Source: Cryobacterium sp. SO1 (GTDB taxonomy: Bacteria; Actinomycetota; Actinomycetes; Actinomycetales; Microbacteriaceae). From it: 64,000 nt of DNA. The notes beneath the pieces were generated by a model. The model was not told the origin of the DNA. It saw only the letters and a program-made list of their open reading frames with translations, and made no database searches. Position 1 is the first letter of the stretch. Every line of letters starts with the position of its first letter. The position numbers and the translations under genes are program-made. Where the stretch lies: assembly GCF_004210215.2 (NCBI RefSeq), contig NZ_CP067394.1, positions 496,001 to 560,000 of the forward strand, written 5' to 3'. Positions 9,396 to 18,052 of the stretch are shown in pieces.

Positions 9396-9433
9396 GAACA
9401 CGTGCCGCCGTGCCGAACACCTGCCGCCGCGCC
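9396..9433. repeat. two tandem copies of a 19-bp unit
   Basis: GAACACGTGCCGCCGTGCC is followed directly by GAACACCTGCCGCCGCGCC (17 of 19 identical). The unit does not match the palindrome next to it. No function is evident. Confidence 0.7.
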
Positions 9434-9527
9434 AAACGGATGCTCCCGCGCCGGGGCTGTGCCACGATGGGTAGACGGCGCGGCGCCGGCGAGATTCGCA
9501 TCCGCCGGCCGGGCGCGGGGGTGTGTG

Positions 9528-9818
9528 ATGCAGATCGTCCTAGGGGTGCTGCTGGTCGCAGTGGGATCCGTGCTGCTGACCAAATCCGCCATGATCGACG
9601 CCGAGGCGAACCCCCTCGACAGATTCCCGCTGCTGGTCGGCCCGCCCATCCGCGTGCGACGAGCGAACGTGCTGCGCGGGCTCGGCGGAGGTCTGGTGGT
9701 GCTCGGAGTCCTCACCTTCAGCCGGGAGATCGGCTATGCGGGCCTGCTCGCGATCATCCCCGCTTGGGTCGCCCCTGTCGCGGTGATGCTGAGGCACAAC
9801 CGGCTGGTGTCGGCCTAG
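9528..9818 (+). CDS. small hypothetical membrane protein
   Basis: 96 residues. I do not recognise a family. The chain begins MQIVLGVLLVAVGSVLLTKS, a hydrophobic helix, and has two more hydrophobic segments (GGGLVVLGVLTF at about 53-65 and GYAGLLAIIPAWVAPVAVML at about 69-88), so two or three membrane spans are expected. Between them lies a polar loop with PLDRFP and IRVRR. ATG 9528 follows a run of GTG repeats; the in-frame region upstream shows repetitive, non-protein-like sequence, so I did not extend it. The coding bias and hydrophobic pattern support a real gene, but the start is uncertain. Confidence 0.55.
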   Translation: MQIVLGVLLVAVGSVLLTKSAMIDAEANPLDRFPLLVGPPIRVRRANVLRGLGGGLVVLGVLTFSREIGYAGLLAIIPAWVAPVAVMLRHNRLVSA

Positions 9819-9906
9819 CCTGACCAGAGCAGCCAGTGCGCCATCGGGGGAAAGACCAGTGTCGTGGATTCCCTGAGCGTCCCGGCCCCCACGGTGGCTC
9901 GGGGCC

Positions 9907-10215
9907 TCACCGGGGCAGCCCGGCGGCGATGGCCTGCAGAGCGGTGACGTGGATGCGCATGGCCACGATTCCGGCGGCCGTGGCGGTGAGCCAGGTGCGC
10001 GGCCGGTTTCCCACATACCCCTTGCGCACGGCAAGGTAGCCTGCCGCGCTGAGGATGCTGATGGCCTTGCTCAGCGCCGAGTCGCCGGTCTCGAGCAGGT
10101 CGCGCAGCGTGGCGAAGTCGATCTCGACCTCGGGCCGCAGCGCCGCCATCACCGAGAAGCGCAGCGGCGTGAGCAGGGCGTCGTCGAGGTCGTGCCGGGG
10201 GTGGCGTGCCGCCAT
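9907..10215 (-). CDS. winged-helix transcriptional regulator (MarR/PadR-like, short)
   Basis: 102 residues, read from an ATG that overlaps the stop of the membrane-protein gene (TGATG). The sequence LDDALLTPLRFSVMAAL, FATLRDLLETGDSALSKAISILSAAGYLAVRKGYVGNRPRTWLTATAAG has the layout of a small winged helix: a first helix, a recognition helix around SALSKAISIL, and a beta-wing with RKGYVGNRPRTW. Proteins of this class are usually repressors of their own operon. A dyad at 11197-11224 in the promoter region of the operon is the obvious candidate target. The inducing ligand is unknown. Confidence 0.8.
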   Translation of the reverse strand: MAARHPRHDLDDALLTPLRFSVMAALRPEVEIDFATLRDLLETGDSALSKAISILSAAGYLAVRKGYVGNRPRTWLTATAAGIVAMRIHVTALQAIAAGLPR

Positions 10216-11150
10216 CAGGTCTCCCAGATGGGGGCGGGCCGGAACGCGGCGATCACCAGCGGTGCCGCGATGAGGATGCCGCCGACGTTGCTGACGATGT
10301 CGAGGTCCCAGGTGGTGCGCGGCAGCACCACGGACAGGCTGAGCATCAGCAGGTAGGAGCAGCCGAAGGCGGTCCATTGGGTGCGACCCCAGTCTTCGGC
10401 GAGCCGGTCCAGACCGACGCGGGTGGTGCGGGTGGCGAGCATCGCGAGAAAGAAGGCGCCGGCCGCGGCGATGCCGGCGACGCCGAACGGGGTGCCGGTC
10501 AACAGGCCGATCGCGCCCAGCCACAGGCCCAGGACGGCGGTGGCGGCGCGGCCGGTCGGGCTCAGCAGCGCCGACAGCGACGCCTCGGGGCGCCGGACCC
10601 CGGCCAGTCTGGCGCGCAGCGCCGAGCGAACCGCCAGAACGACCACGGGTACCGCGGCACTGCACGCGATCGCCAGGGCGAGCGGCCACGGAGTCGTCGG
10701 TGCAATGAAGGCCAGGCACAGCAGGGTCAGAAGCGGGAGGACGCTGGCCAGCGAGGAGCCGAACCGGCGCAACCTGGACCGCGGCTGCAGTGGCTGGTGC
10801 AGGCTCTGTGTGAGTCCGTCGGTCAGGGTGCCGGCGGCGAGGAACGCCGCGAGGATCAGGAACGGCACGTTGACTCCGTCCATGGGGGTGTGGACGACTC
10901 CGGCGATGAGGCCCATCCCATCTGCGCCGCCGACGCCTGAGAGGGCGAAGGCGAGGGAATAGGTCAGAACGGCCACGGCCATCCAGGCATCCACGATGGC
11001 CCTGGTGCGGGCATCGATGGCCGCGCGAACGCGGTAGCCGACCGCGTCGCTGGCCCGCAGCAGCGTCGCCGCGGCATCCGTGCCCGGCTGTGCGCTGTCG
11101 CCGCTGGGCTCGTCGCCGCTGTGTGGGTCGGTGCTGTGCTGGTCGCTCAT
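10215..11150 (-). CDS. polytopic membrane protein of unknown function, partner of the winged-helix regulator
   Basis: 311 residues. A polar N-terminus of about 55 residues (with many Asp, Ser and Gln) is followed by about six hydrophobic segments, starting with AIVDAWMAVAVLTYSLAFALSG. No catalytic motif is recognisable. GGGGGATTC before ATG 11150 is a good SD. It is the first gene of a two-gene operon with a winged-helix regulator, an arrangement common for actinobacterial membrane proteins of unknown role. I cannot assign a substrate. Confidence 0.7.
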   Translation of the reverse strand: MSDQHSTDPHSGDEPSGDSAQPGTDAAATLLRASDAVGYRVRAAIDARTRAIVDAWMAVAVLTYSLAFALSGVGGADGMGLIAGVVHTPMDGVNVPFLILAAFLAAGTLTDGLTQSLHQPLQPRSRLRRFGSSLASVLPLLTLLCLAFIAPTTPWPLALAIACSAAVPVVVLAVRSALRARLAGVRRPEASLSALLSPTGRAATAVLGLWLGAIGLLTGTPFGVAGIAAAGAFFLAMLATRTTRVGLDRLAEDWGRTQWTAFGCSYLLMLSLSVVLPRTTWDLDIVSNVGGILIAAPLVIAAFRPAPIWET

Positions 11151-11196
11151 GAATCCCCCGATCGGCGCGACCGTCTTCGCCGCACTGTCAATCTAG

Positions 11197-11224
11197 CATC
11201 CACTTTCCAGTTCGCAAGTGGATG
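11197..11224. promoter_or_regulatory. candidate operator dyad in the promoter of the membrane protein/regulator operon
   Basis: CATCCACTT and AAGTGGATG form a perfect 9-bp inverted repeat with a 10-bp spacer. On the minus strand it overlaps a plausible -35 (TTGCGA) and ends just before a -10-like TAGATT, the right place for autorepression by the winged-helix protein of this operon. It also lies close to the 3' end of the GGDEF-EAL gene, so a terminator role is possible. Confidence 0.55.
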
Positions 11225-11235
11225 ACGCCGGGCGC

Positions 11236-13533
11236 TTAGCTGAACGCCACCGGTTTGCGCAGCCCGATGGTCGGCTCTCGCTTCGCCAGCCAGGCGTCCA
11301 GCTCCGCCGCCGGGACCGGCCGAGACAGGTAGAAGCCCTGCGCCACGTCGCAGCCGTAACCGGCGAGCTCGGCGTACGCGACGCCGCTCTCGACTCCTTC
11401 GGCAACCATCCGCAGGCCGAGACTGTGCGCAAGATCGATGGTCGAAGCCACCAGCGCGGTCGCGCGCGGATCGTCGGCCATCGGCATCACGAACGACTTG
11501 TCCAGCTTGAGCTCGTCGATGGGCAGATCTCGCAGATACGCCAGCGAACTGTAGCCGGTGCCGAAATCGTCAACGGCGATCCGAATGCCGAGGGCCCGCA
11601 GCCGGGTGAGGATGGCGTGTGCCCGGTCCCGGTCTGCCATCAGGAAGTCTTCGGTGATCTCGAGCACGAGGACGGATGGCGCCAACCCGCGTGCGCTGAC
11701 CATGTCACCGATCCGGTCGGGCAGGTCGACGTCGACGAGAGAGCTTGCCGACAGATTGACGGCCACGGACAGCGCGCGGCCGCTTTCCTGCCAGGCCTGG
11801 GCCTGGGCCAGGGCTTTCTCGAACACGATCTGGGTCATCGCCGGCATCAGCCCGGCCTCCTCGACGAGCCCGAGGAACGCATCCGGGTAGAGCAGGCCGC
11901 GCGCCGGGTGGTCCCACCGCACGAGGGCCTCCACCCCGCAGACGGCGCCGGTGGCGAGGTCGATCTTGGGCTGGTAGTGCAGCAGCAACTGGTCCTCGCG
12001 CAGAGCCGTGCGCAGCTCTGCCAGGGTGCGCAACCGCTCATCGCCGTGGCTGTCGTCGTCGACGTAGACGTGGTGCCCGGTGCGCGTGGACTTCGCCCGG
12101 TACATCGCCATGTCTGCCTTGCGCAGCAGAACGGTCAGGTCCTGTCCCTGCGAGGGGAACAGTGCGATCCCGATGCTGGCGCTGGCCTGCAGGGCGATGC
12201 CCGCCAGGGTGAACGGCTCGGTCAGTGCCGCGCGCAGCTTCACGGCGACACTCTCGGCCTCGCCGATGTCGCAGCCGTCGAGGTGGATGGCGAACTCGTC
12301 GCCGCCCAGCCGGGCCAGCAGATCCGTCTGGCGCAGTTGCACCGACAGGCGATCGGTGACCATCCTGAGCAGGCCGTCGCCGACGTCGTGCCCGAGGCTG
12401 TCGTTGACCTCCTTGAACTTGTCCAGGTCCAGCACCAGCAGTGCGCTGTGGCGATCCGGGTCGGCGGCCAGCCGGGCGGGCACCTCGGCGTACAGCGCCC
12501 GCCGGTTGGGCAGGCCGGTGAGTTCGTCGGTCATGGCCTGGCGGCGCATGTCCGCGAGCCGGATCCGCTGCCGGAAGACCAGGGGAACGGCCGCCAGCAC
12601 CAGTGTCAGGCTGGCCAGCCCCACCGCGAGCGGCGGGATCTCCACCTCGCTGGCCAGGACCAGCACGCCCAACGCCGCGGCCGTGGCCAACACCGGCACG
12701 GTCTGGGCGGGTATCGACCACGCCGGGTCGGCTCGGGTCTTGGCCGTGCGGGCCGCACCGTCGATCCACCACGCGAGGAAGGCGAGGCCGACGGCCCAGC
12801 CCATGTCGAGGGGAGTGCCCACGAGATACAGGTCCGTGAGCTCCAACAGGGCGTAGGCGACATCGGTGGCGGCAAAAGTCATCAGGCCGAACACGAGCAG
12901 CAGCCACCGGGCACCCGCGTTCCGTGCCTGGGACGCCCCGATCCCGACGAAGGCGGCCACCAGAAGCAGGTCGCCCAGGGGATAGGCAACCGCGACCGCC
13001 GTGGCCAACGACAGAGGCCGGTCGGCGACGGGGCCCAGGATGGGATTGAGCAACACCGTCAGCACGGCCGCGGCGGCGACGCTGCCCAGAGCGCCGTCCA
13101 GGGCGACAGGCCAGGCCATTTCCCGCGCTTTCCGGCCCACCAGCACCACCAGCGCAGCCAGCATCAGAGGGTAGAAGCTCAGGAACCCCACGTCGGCCAG
13201 CGACGGATAGGGCAGAGTCACCGTGAAGCCCGCGGCGAGCACGAAGTAGATGTTTCCGACGGCCCACGAGGTCACCGCTGCTGCGGCGAGCACGAGCTCC
13301 AGTTGGCGAAACCGGGTGCGGCGGAGGGCCCTCAGACACACGAGGACTGGAACCACCATGGCGAGCAACCCCAGCCAGCCGTCCACCAGCGGACTGAACT
13401 CGGTGTCGGTTCGGAGCATGATGGCCGAAAAGAACACCACCAGCAGGAGGGCCATGATCCAGAGCGGCCACGCGTCGACGCTGCGGCCCGACCGTGCCTG
13501 TTCGCCCTGCGGCGCAGGTGTTCTCGCCTCCAT
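11236..13533 (-). CDS. membrane GGDEF-EAL protein (diguanylate cyclase/phosphodiesterase)
   Basis: About 765 residues from ATG 13533, chosen for GGGGGA six bases upstream. The N-terminal 310 or so residues contain around nine hydrophobic helices forming a membrane sensor domain. The GGDEF domain begins DELTGLPNRRALYAE and carries an intact LLARLGGDEFAIHLDG; RQTD five residues before GGDEF is a canonical inhibitory I-site. The EAL domain has GVEALVRWDHPARG, NLSASSL, EITEDF and DDFGTGYSSLAYL, all metal-site motifs being present. Both cyclase and phosphodiesterase activity are therefore possible, with product inhibition of the cyclase. It would control cyclic di-GMP at the membrane. No effector gene is adjacent. 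Confidence 0.93.
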   Translation of the reverse strand: MEARTPAPQGEQARSGRSVDAWPLWIMALLLVVFFSAIMLRTDTEFSPLVDGWLGLLAMVVPVLVCLRALRRTRFRQLELVLAAAAVTSWAVGNIYFVLAAGFTVTLPYPSLADVGFLSFYPLMLAALVVLVGRKAREMAWPVALDGALGSVAAAAVLTVLLNPILGPVADRPLSLATAVAVAYPLGDLLLVAAFVGIGASQARNAGARWLLLVFGLMTFAATDVAYALLELTDLYLVGTPLDMGWAVGLAFLAWWIDGAARTAKTRADPAWSIPAQTVPVLATAAALGVLVLASEVEIPPLAVGLASLTLVLAAVPLVFRQRIRLADMRRQAMTDELTGLPNRRALYAEVPARLAADPDRHSALLVLDLDKFKEVNDSLGHDVGDGLLRMVTDRLSVQLRQTDLLARLGGDEFAIHLDGCDIGEAESVAVKLRAALTEPFTLAGIALQASASIGIALFPSQGQDLTVLLRKADMAMYRAKSTRTGHHVYVDDDSHGDERLRTLAELRTALREDQLLLHYQPKIDLATGAVCGVEALVRWDHPARGLLYPDAFLGLVEEAGLMPAMTQIVFEKALAQAQAWQESGRALSVAVNLSASSLVDVDLPDRIGDMVSARGLAPSVLVLEITEDFLMADRDRAHAILTRLRALGIRIAVDDFGTGYSSLAYLRDLPIDELKLDKSFVMPMADDPRATALVASTIDLAHSLGLRMVAEGVESGVAYAELAGYGCDVAQGFYLSRPVPAAELDAWLAKREPTIGLRKPVAFS

Positions 13534-13599
13534 GGCGTCCCCCAAATGTCGTCTGTTCACGATAGCCGAATCGGTGCCGCGATCGGTCGTCCAGCTCGA

Positions 13600-15042
13600 T
13601 TACTGGTCGGCGTGCGCCTCGAGGAACTCGTAGACCTCGGTGTCGTCGACGCCGGGGAAGGTGCCGGAGGGCAGCGGGGAGAGCACGTGAGCGTGCAGCC
13701 GGGCGCTCGGCCAGGCCTGGCCGTTCCAGCGGGCGGCCACCGCACCGGACGGACGCCGGCAGCAGGACTCGTCGGGGCAGCGGGATACGGCCCGCTGCGT
13801 GGTCTCCCGGCCGCGGAACCACCGGGCCTGCGCGAACGGGGCGCCGACGCTGATCGAGAACTCGCCATCCGCGGTGGTGCCGGTCTGGGTGGCGCACCAG
13901 AACGTGCCCACCGGGGTGTCGGTGTACTGGTAGAACTCGGTGGTGCGGTTGGTGTGCGTGAACGCGCTGCGGGCGCTCCATTGCTTGCAGACCAGCTGGC
14001 CCTCGATCGATCCGGTCACATCGGCCGGCAGCGGCAGGCCGTCGTTCTCGTAGCCTTTCTGCAGGGCGCCGTCGCCGGAGACCCGCAGGAAGTGCACGGT
14101 CATGTCCAGGTGAGCGGTGGCCAGGTTGGTCAGCCGCAGCGCCGCGGCCTCGTGGGTGACCCCGAACGCGTCGCGCAGGTCTTCCACCGAGAGCACCCGC
14201 TCCCGCTTGGCGGTCTGCAGGAACGAGCGGGTCGCCTCCAGCGGCATCAGGCAGCAGGCGGCGAAGTAGTTGATCTCCAGCCGTTGCCAGAGGAACTCGG
14301 CGTAGCTGGCCGGGCGTTCGTGGCCGAGCAGCCGGTGCCCCATCGCCTGCAACGCCATCGAGCGCAGCCCGTGCCCGCCGGGAATCGACGCCGGCGGCAG
14401 GTAGATGCGGTGGTTGGCCAGGTCGGTCACCGACCGGGTGGAGTGCGGCAAGTCGTTCACGTAGATCAGGGTGAACCCGAGTTGCTCGGCCATGACGCTC
14501 ACCTCGCGGTGGGTGAGCGCGCCGGAGACATGCCCGGAGGCTCTGACCTGTTCTTCAGCGAGTTTTTCGATGTCGGGCATGTAGTTGCCGCGTTCGCGCA
14601 TCCGCTCACGTAGCTCGGTGTTGGCCCGGCGGGCCTCCTCCGGGGTGGCGATGGCCTCGCTGGCCCGGCGGGCGAGTTCGCGGTGCAGGCCCACGAGCGA
14701 CTCGATCGCCGGCAACGGCATGCCCTTGGTGATCTTGACCTGCGGCAGGCCGAGGGCCCCGTAGAGCGGGTTCTTCTGGGCCCGGGCCAGCTCGATCTCC
14801 AGCGCGGCGCGGGTGTTCGGCGCCTCGCCGCTGAGCAGGTCTGCCAGCGGAACGCCCAGCGCCTGGGCCAGCTGTTGCAGGGTGGAGAGCTTGGGCTCGC
14901 GCCGGCCGTTCTCGATCAGCGAGAGCTGGCTGGCCGCCAGGCCCACCTGCTCACCGAGCTGATCGAGCGTCAGAGCGCGCTCACTGCGAAAGTGACGGAT
15001 GCGATGACCCAGGGTGACGAGGTCGGAGGCCGGCGTTGGCAT
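13600..15042 (-). CDS. ramB: RamB-type transcriptional regulator of acetate/gluconeogenic metabolism
   Basis: 480 residues. An N-terminal XRE helix-turn-helix (about 10-65: LGEQVGLAASQLSLIENGRR) is followed by a central domain with an IrrE/ImmA-like segment (MGHRLLGHERPASYAEFLW) and a C-terminal ScfR-type domain with CKQWSARSAFT, FWCATQTG and a Cys cluster CPDESCC. This architecture matches RamB of corynebacteria, a repressor of acetate and glyoxylate genes that senses acyl-CoA state. It is divergent from pckG, so control of gluconeogenesis is likely. ATG 15042 has an in-frame stop just upstream and no SD at a usable distance, but TATGCT lies six bases away, indicating a leaderless transcript. 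Confidence 0.87.
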   Translation of the reverse strand: MPTPASDLVTLGHRIRHFRSERALTLDQLGEQVGLAASQLSLIENGRREPKLSTLQQLAQALGVPLADLLSGEAPNTRAALEIELARAQKNPLYGALGLPQVKITKGMPLPAIESLVGLHRELARRASEAIATPEEARRANTELRERMRERGNYMPDIEKLAEEQVRASGHVSGALTHREVSVMAEQLGFTLIYVNDLPHSTRSVTDLANHRIYLPPASIPGGHGLRSMALQAMGHRLLGHERPASYAEFLWQRLEINYFAACCLMPLEATRSFLQTAKRERVLSVEDLRDAFGVTHEAAALRLTNLATAHLDMTVHFLRVSGDGALQKGYENDGLPLPADVTGSIEGQLVCKQWSARSAFTHTNRTTEFYQYTDTPVGTFWCATQTGTTADGEFSISVGAPFAQARWFRGRETTQRAVSRCPDESCCRRPSGAVAARWNGQAWPSARLHAHVLSPLPSGTFPGVDDTEVYEFLEAHADQ

Positions 15043-15048
15043 TCCTTA

Positions 15049-15054
15049 AGCATA
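15049..15054 (-). promoter_or_regulatory. -10 element TATGCT of the leaderless ramB transcript
   Basis: On the minus strand TATGCT is followed by TAAGGA and then the ATG. The purines of TAAGGA touch the start codon and cannot serve as an SD, so transcription probably starts at or next to the ATG. Confidence 0.6.
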
Positions 15055-15055
15055 C

Positions 15056-15103
15056 GTAAAGAACTGGATTTCTTAACACGAGTATTTCGGTTTCTGCACC
15101 GAA
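15056..15103. promoter_or_regulatory. two candidate operator dyads between ramB and pckG
   Basis: The divergent intergenic region is AT-rich relative to its surroundings. It holds an inverted repeat AAGAA-n6-TTCTT at about 15059-15074 and a second one, TTCGGT-n6-ACCGAA, at 15086-15103. Both lie where a RamB-like repressor could act on both genes. I cannot say which, if either, is bound; neither is a clean match to the corynebacterial RamB motif. Confidence 0.4.
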
Positions 15104-15223
15104 TCCGGTCGCATTCTTAATTAACAGGACGAAATTAGCGTTCCTGCCCTGGTTTCACCCACCGCGGCAGCCGTCCGTGAGTATTTTGCCCGGTGAATCA
15201 CGCATCCTGAGGAAGGCCAGACA

Positions 15224-17110
15224 ATGACCGTCACCCACCCCGTTCGCAGCGACATCCGGGCCCACGCCGCCCACTCGAGCGAAACCACCGCGGCCACCAC
15301 GTACGGCGCGCCCACCGGCACCACCGACCCCGCCCTGCAGGCTTGGGTCGACGAGGTTGCCCGGCTCACCCGGCCGGACGCGATCGTCTGGTGCACAGGC
15401 ACCGCCCAGGAAGCCGACCAGCTCTCCAAGCAGCTCGTCGCCGAGGGCAAGCTCATCCGGCTGAACCCGGAGTGGCGGCCGAACAGCTTCCTTGCCCGCA
15501 CCAGCCCCAACGATGTCGCCAGGGTCGAGGACCGCACCTTCATCTGCTCCGCGCTGCGCGAGGACGCCGGCCCCACCAACAACTGGGCCGAACCCGGCCA
15601 GATGCGCGCCGAACTGAACGGCGTCTTCGCCGACAGCATGCGCGGCCGCACGATGTACGTCGTGCCGTTCTCGATGGGCCCGCTCGGCGGCCCCATCTCC
15701 CAGCTCGGCGTGGAGATCACCGACTCGCCCTATGTGGTACTGAACATGGGCATCATGACCCGGATGGGCGCGGCCGTGCTGCGCCTGATCGAGGCCGGCA
15801 CACCGTGGGTGCGCACCGTGCACAGCGTGGGGTTCCCGCTCATCGACGCGCAGGGTGTTCGCCGGGCCGACGTCACCTGGCCCAGCAATGACACCAAGTA
15901 CATCGTGCAGTTCCCCGAGGACCGTGAGGTGTTCTCGTTCGGCTCCGGTTACGGCGGCAACGCGTTGCTGTCAAAGAAGTCGTTCGCGCTGCGGATCGCG
16001 TCGGTGATGGCCCGTGACGAGGGCTGGCTGGCCGAGCACATGCTGCTGATCAAGGTCACCGCGCCCGAGGGCGGCACGTACCACGTGGCCGCCGCTTTCC
16101 CCTCGGCCTGCGGCAAGACCAACCTGTCCATGCTGCAGCCGACCATCCCCGGCTGGACGGTGGAGACCATCGGCGACGACATCGCCTGGCTCCGGCCCGG
16201 CGACGACGGCCGGCTCTGGGCGATCAACCCCGAGGCCGGGTTCTTCGGCGTGGCTCCCGGCACCGGCGAGACCACCAACCCCACCGCCGTGCAGACGGTG
16301 TGGGGCAACACCATCTTCACCAACGTCGCCCTCCGCGACGACGGCGACGTCTGGTGGGAGGGCCTGACCGACACCCCGCCCGCGCACCTGACCGACTGGG
16401 AGGGCAACTCCTGGACGCCCGACAGTGGCCGGCCCGCCGCACACCCGAACTCGCGGTTCACCGTGCCGGCGGCGCAGTGCCCGTCGATCGCGGACAGCTG
16501 GGAAGATATCGGCGGGGTGCCGATCGACGCGATCATGTTCGGTGGCCGCCGCGCCACCAACGTGCCGCTGGTCGCCCAGGCCCGCTCCTGGAAGCACGGC
16601 GTGTTCATGGGCGCCACCATCTCGTCGGAGAAGACCGCCGCCGCCGAGGGCACCGTGGGTGAGCTGCGCCGCGACCCGTTCGCGATGCTGCCCTTCTGCG
16701 GCTACAACATGGCCGACTACTGGGCCCACTGGCTGCGGGTCGGCCGGGGTCTGGGCAGCAAGGCGCCGGCGATCTTCCAGGTCAACTGGTTCCGCAAGGG
16801 CGAGGACGGCAGCTTCCTCTGGCCCGGGTTCGGTGAGAATTCCCGGGTGCTCGAGTGGATCATCCGGCGAGTCGAGGGTGCGGCCGACGCCGTCGACACC
16901 CCGATCGGGCGGATGCCGGTGGCCGGCGCCCTCAACCTGGACGGGCTTGACGTGACCGAGGAGGCCCTCGACCAGCTGTTCAGTATCGACCCGGCCTCCT
17001 GGCTGGCCGAGTGCGACCTCACCGAGGAGTTCTTCGACCGGTTCGGCGGCAGGGTGCCGCCCGCGCTGCAATCTGAGCTGGCGAGCCTGCGTTACCACCT
17101 CGCACCCTAG
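15224..17110 (+). CDS. pckG: phosphoenolpyruvate carboxykinase (GTP)
   Basis: 628 residues, the usual length for the GTP-dependent enzyme. The reactive cysteine and P-loop appear as [12 protein letters not shown], with the metal site around [21 protein letters not shown], the nucleotide-site segment [21 protein letters not shown] and the family signature [12 protein letters not shown]. It converts oxaloacetate and GTP to PEP, GDP and CO2, the first committed step of gluconeogenesis. AGGAAGG lies eight bases upstream of the ATG. It is divergent from the RamB-like regulator gene, which likely controls it. Confidence 0.97.
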   Translation: MTVTHPVRSDIRAHAAHSSETTAATTYGAPTGTTDPALQAWVDEVARLTRPDAIVWCTGTAQEADQLSKQLVAEGKLIRLNPEWRPNSFLARTSPNDVARVEDRTFICSALREDAGPTNNWAEPGQMRAELNGVFADSMRGRTMYVVPFSMGPLGGPISQLGVEITDSPYVVLNMGIMTRMGAAVLRLIEAGTPWVRTVHSVGFPLIDAQGVRRADVTWPSNDTKYIVQFPEDREVFSFGSGYGGNALLSKKSFALRIASVMARDEGWLAEHMLLIKVTAPEGGTYHVAAAFPSACGKTNLSMLQPTIPGWTVETIGDDIAWLRPGDDGRLWAINPEAGFFGVAPGTGETTNPTAVQTVWGNTIFTNVALRDDGDVWWEGLTDTPPAHLTDWEGNSWTPDSGRPAAHPNSRFTVPAAQCPSIADSWEDIGGVPIDAIMFGGRRATNVPLVAQARSWKHGVFMGATISSEKTAAAEGTVGELRRDPFAMLPFCGYNMADYWAHWLRVGRGLGSKAPAIFQVNWFRKGEDGSFLWPGFGENSRVLEWIIRRVEGAADAVDTPIGRMPVAGALNLDGLDVTEEALDQLFSIDPASWLAECDLTEEFFDRFGGRVPPALQSELASLRYHLAP

Positions 17111-17114
17111 GCGC

Positions 17115-17281
17115 GGCGCCTGCCCCGCCTGGTGGCGCGTGCCCCGCGCACCGGAGCGTGCCCCGCGCACCGGTGCGCTGCGGGCGACCAGATGCCGCCA
17201 AGCGGGTCAGGCGCCGCTACGCGGGTGGCGTGCCACCCGCGTAACGGCGCGTGCCCCGCCTAGTTCAAACCTGCCCCGCCC
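17115..17281. repeat. GC-rich palindrome copy B2 with flanking tandem 19-20 bp units
   Basis: The core at 17211-17250 is a 40-bp palindrome with two mismatched pairs. To its left, from 17115 on, lie three degenerate repeats of a unit like GGCGCSTGCCCCGCNNA, followed by a more divergent stretch; to its right there is another CCCCGCC step. The array fills the space between pckG and the mannosidase remnant, and the remnant's homology begins right at its end. No gene is visible in this stretch. Confidence 0.85.
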
Positions 17282-17284
17282 CGC

Positions 17285-18013
17285 GGGTTCGAGACGGTCG
17301 CGCACCGGCGGGTGCACGTGGGGGAGCCCGGCTACGGGGTGGCGGTGGCGAACGACTCCACCTACGGGCACGCGATCGACCGCACCCCGCCCGACGCCGA
17401 GGGGCGCGCGAGTGTTGCTGCTGCTGCGGGCGCCACCGCCACGCGCGGCCCCGAGCGCGACGCTGGGCGGGCCGGAACGACGGTGCGGCTCAGCCTGTTG
17501 CGCGCCCCGCTCTACCCCGATCCGTCCTCCGACCAGGGCCCGCACCAGTTGCGGGTGTCGGTGCGCCCGGCCGCGGGCATCCCCGAGGCCGTGTCCGAGG
17601 GCTACCGGCTGAACCAGCCGCTGCGCACCGTGACCGGGGTGGCTGCCGCGAGCATCGAACCCCTGCTGCGCATCGACAACCCGGCCGTGGTGGTGGAGGC
17701 GGTCAAACTGGCCGAGGACCACAGCGGCGACCTCATCGTGCGGCTCTCCGAAGCGCACGGCAACCGGTCGACGGCGCGGCTCATCCGGCACTTCGAGGCG
17801 ACGGATGTGGTCGAGACCGATCTGCTCGAACGCCCCTTGGCCGAGCCCCGCGCCGAGCTCGCCGCTGGGCGGCCCCTGGCGGAGGACTCCGACGTTCCGG
17901 CCCCGCCCGAGGCGTCGCGTGAGCTCATCCTCACCCTGCGCCCGTTCGAGATCGTCACCCTGCGCTTCCGCCGCCCCTGGGCGCTCCTCGCTCGCTCGCC
18001 CTTTCGCGGATGA
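17285..18013 (+). pseudogene. GH38 alpha-mannosidase, C-terminal remnant
   Basis: The frame from 17285 to the stop at 18013 encodes about 242 residues matching only the C-terminal beta-domains of glycoside hydrolase family 38 mannosidases: FETVAHRRVHVGEPGYGVAV, then VRLSLLRAPLYPDPSSDQGP, GYRLNQPL, AVKLAEDHSGDLIVRLSEA and LRPFEIVTLRFR. The catalytic N-terminal domain and roughly 750 codons are absent. There is no start codon in a sensible position; the nearest is a GTG at 17312, inside the homology. Homology starts immediately after the palindromic repeat array, which suggests that a deletion or insertion at that repeat destroyed the gene. It is not expected to be active. Confidence 0.85.
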
Positions 18014-18052
18014 AACGAAGAGCGGGAATCCCGAACGACTTGCGGGCGCGGG

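Noticed and set aside
11218..14613. A plus-strand open frame of more than 1100 codons
   Set aside because: It is fully antisense to the GGDEF-EAL and RamB-like genes; its product is Gly/Gln/Arg/His-rich with no family motifs. Long antisense frames are expected at this GC content.
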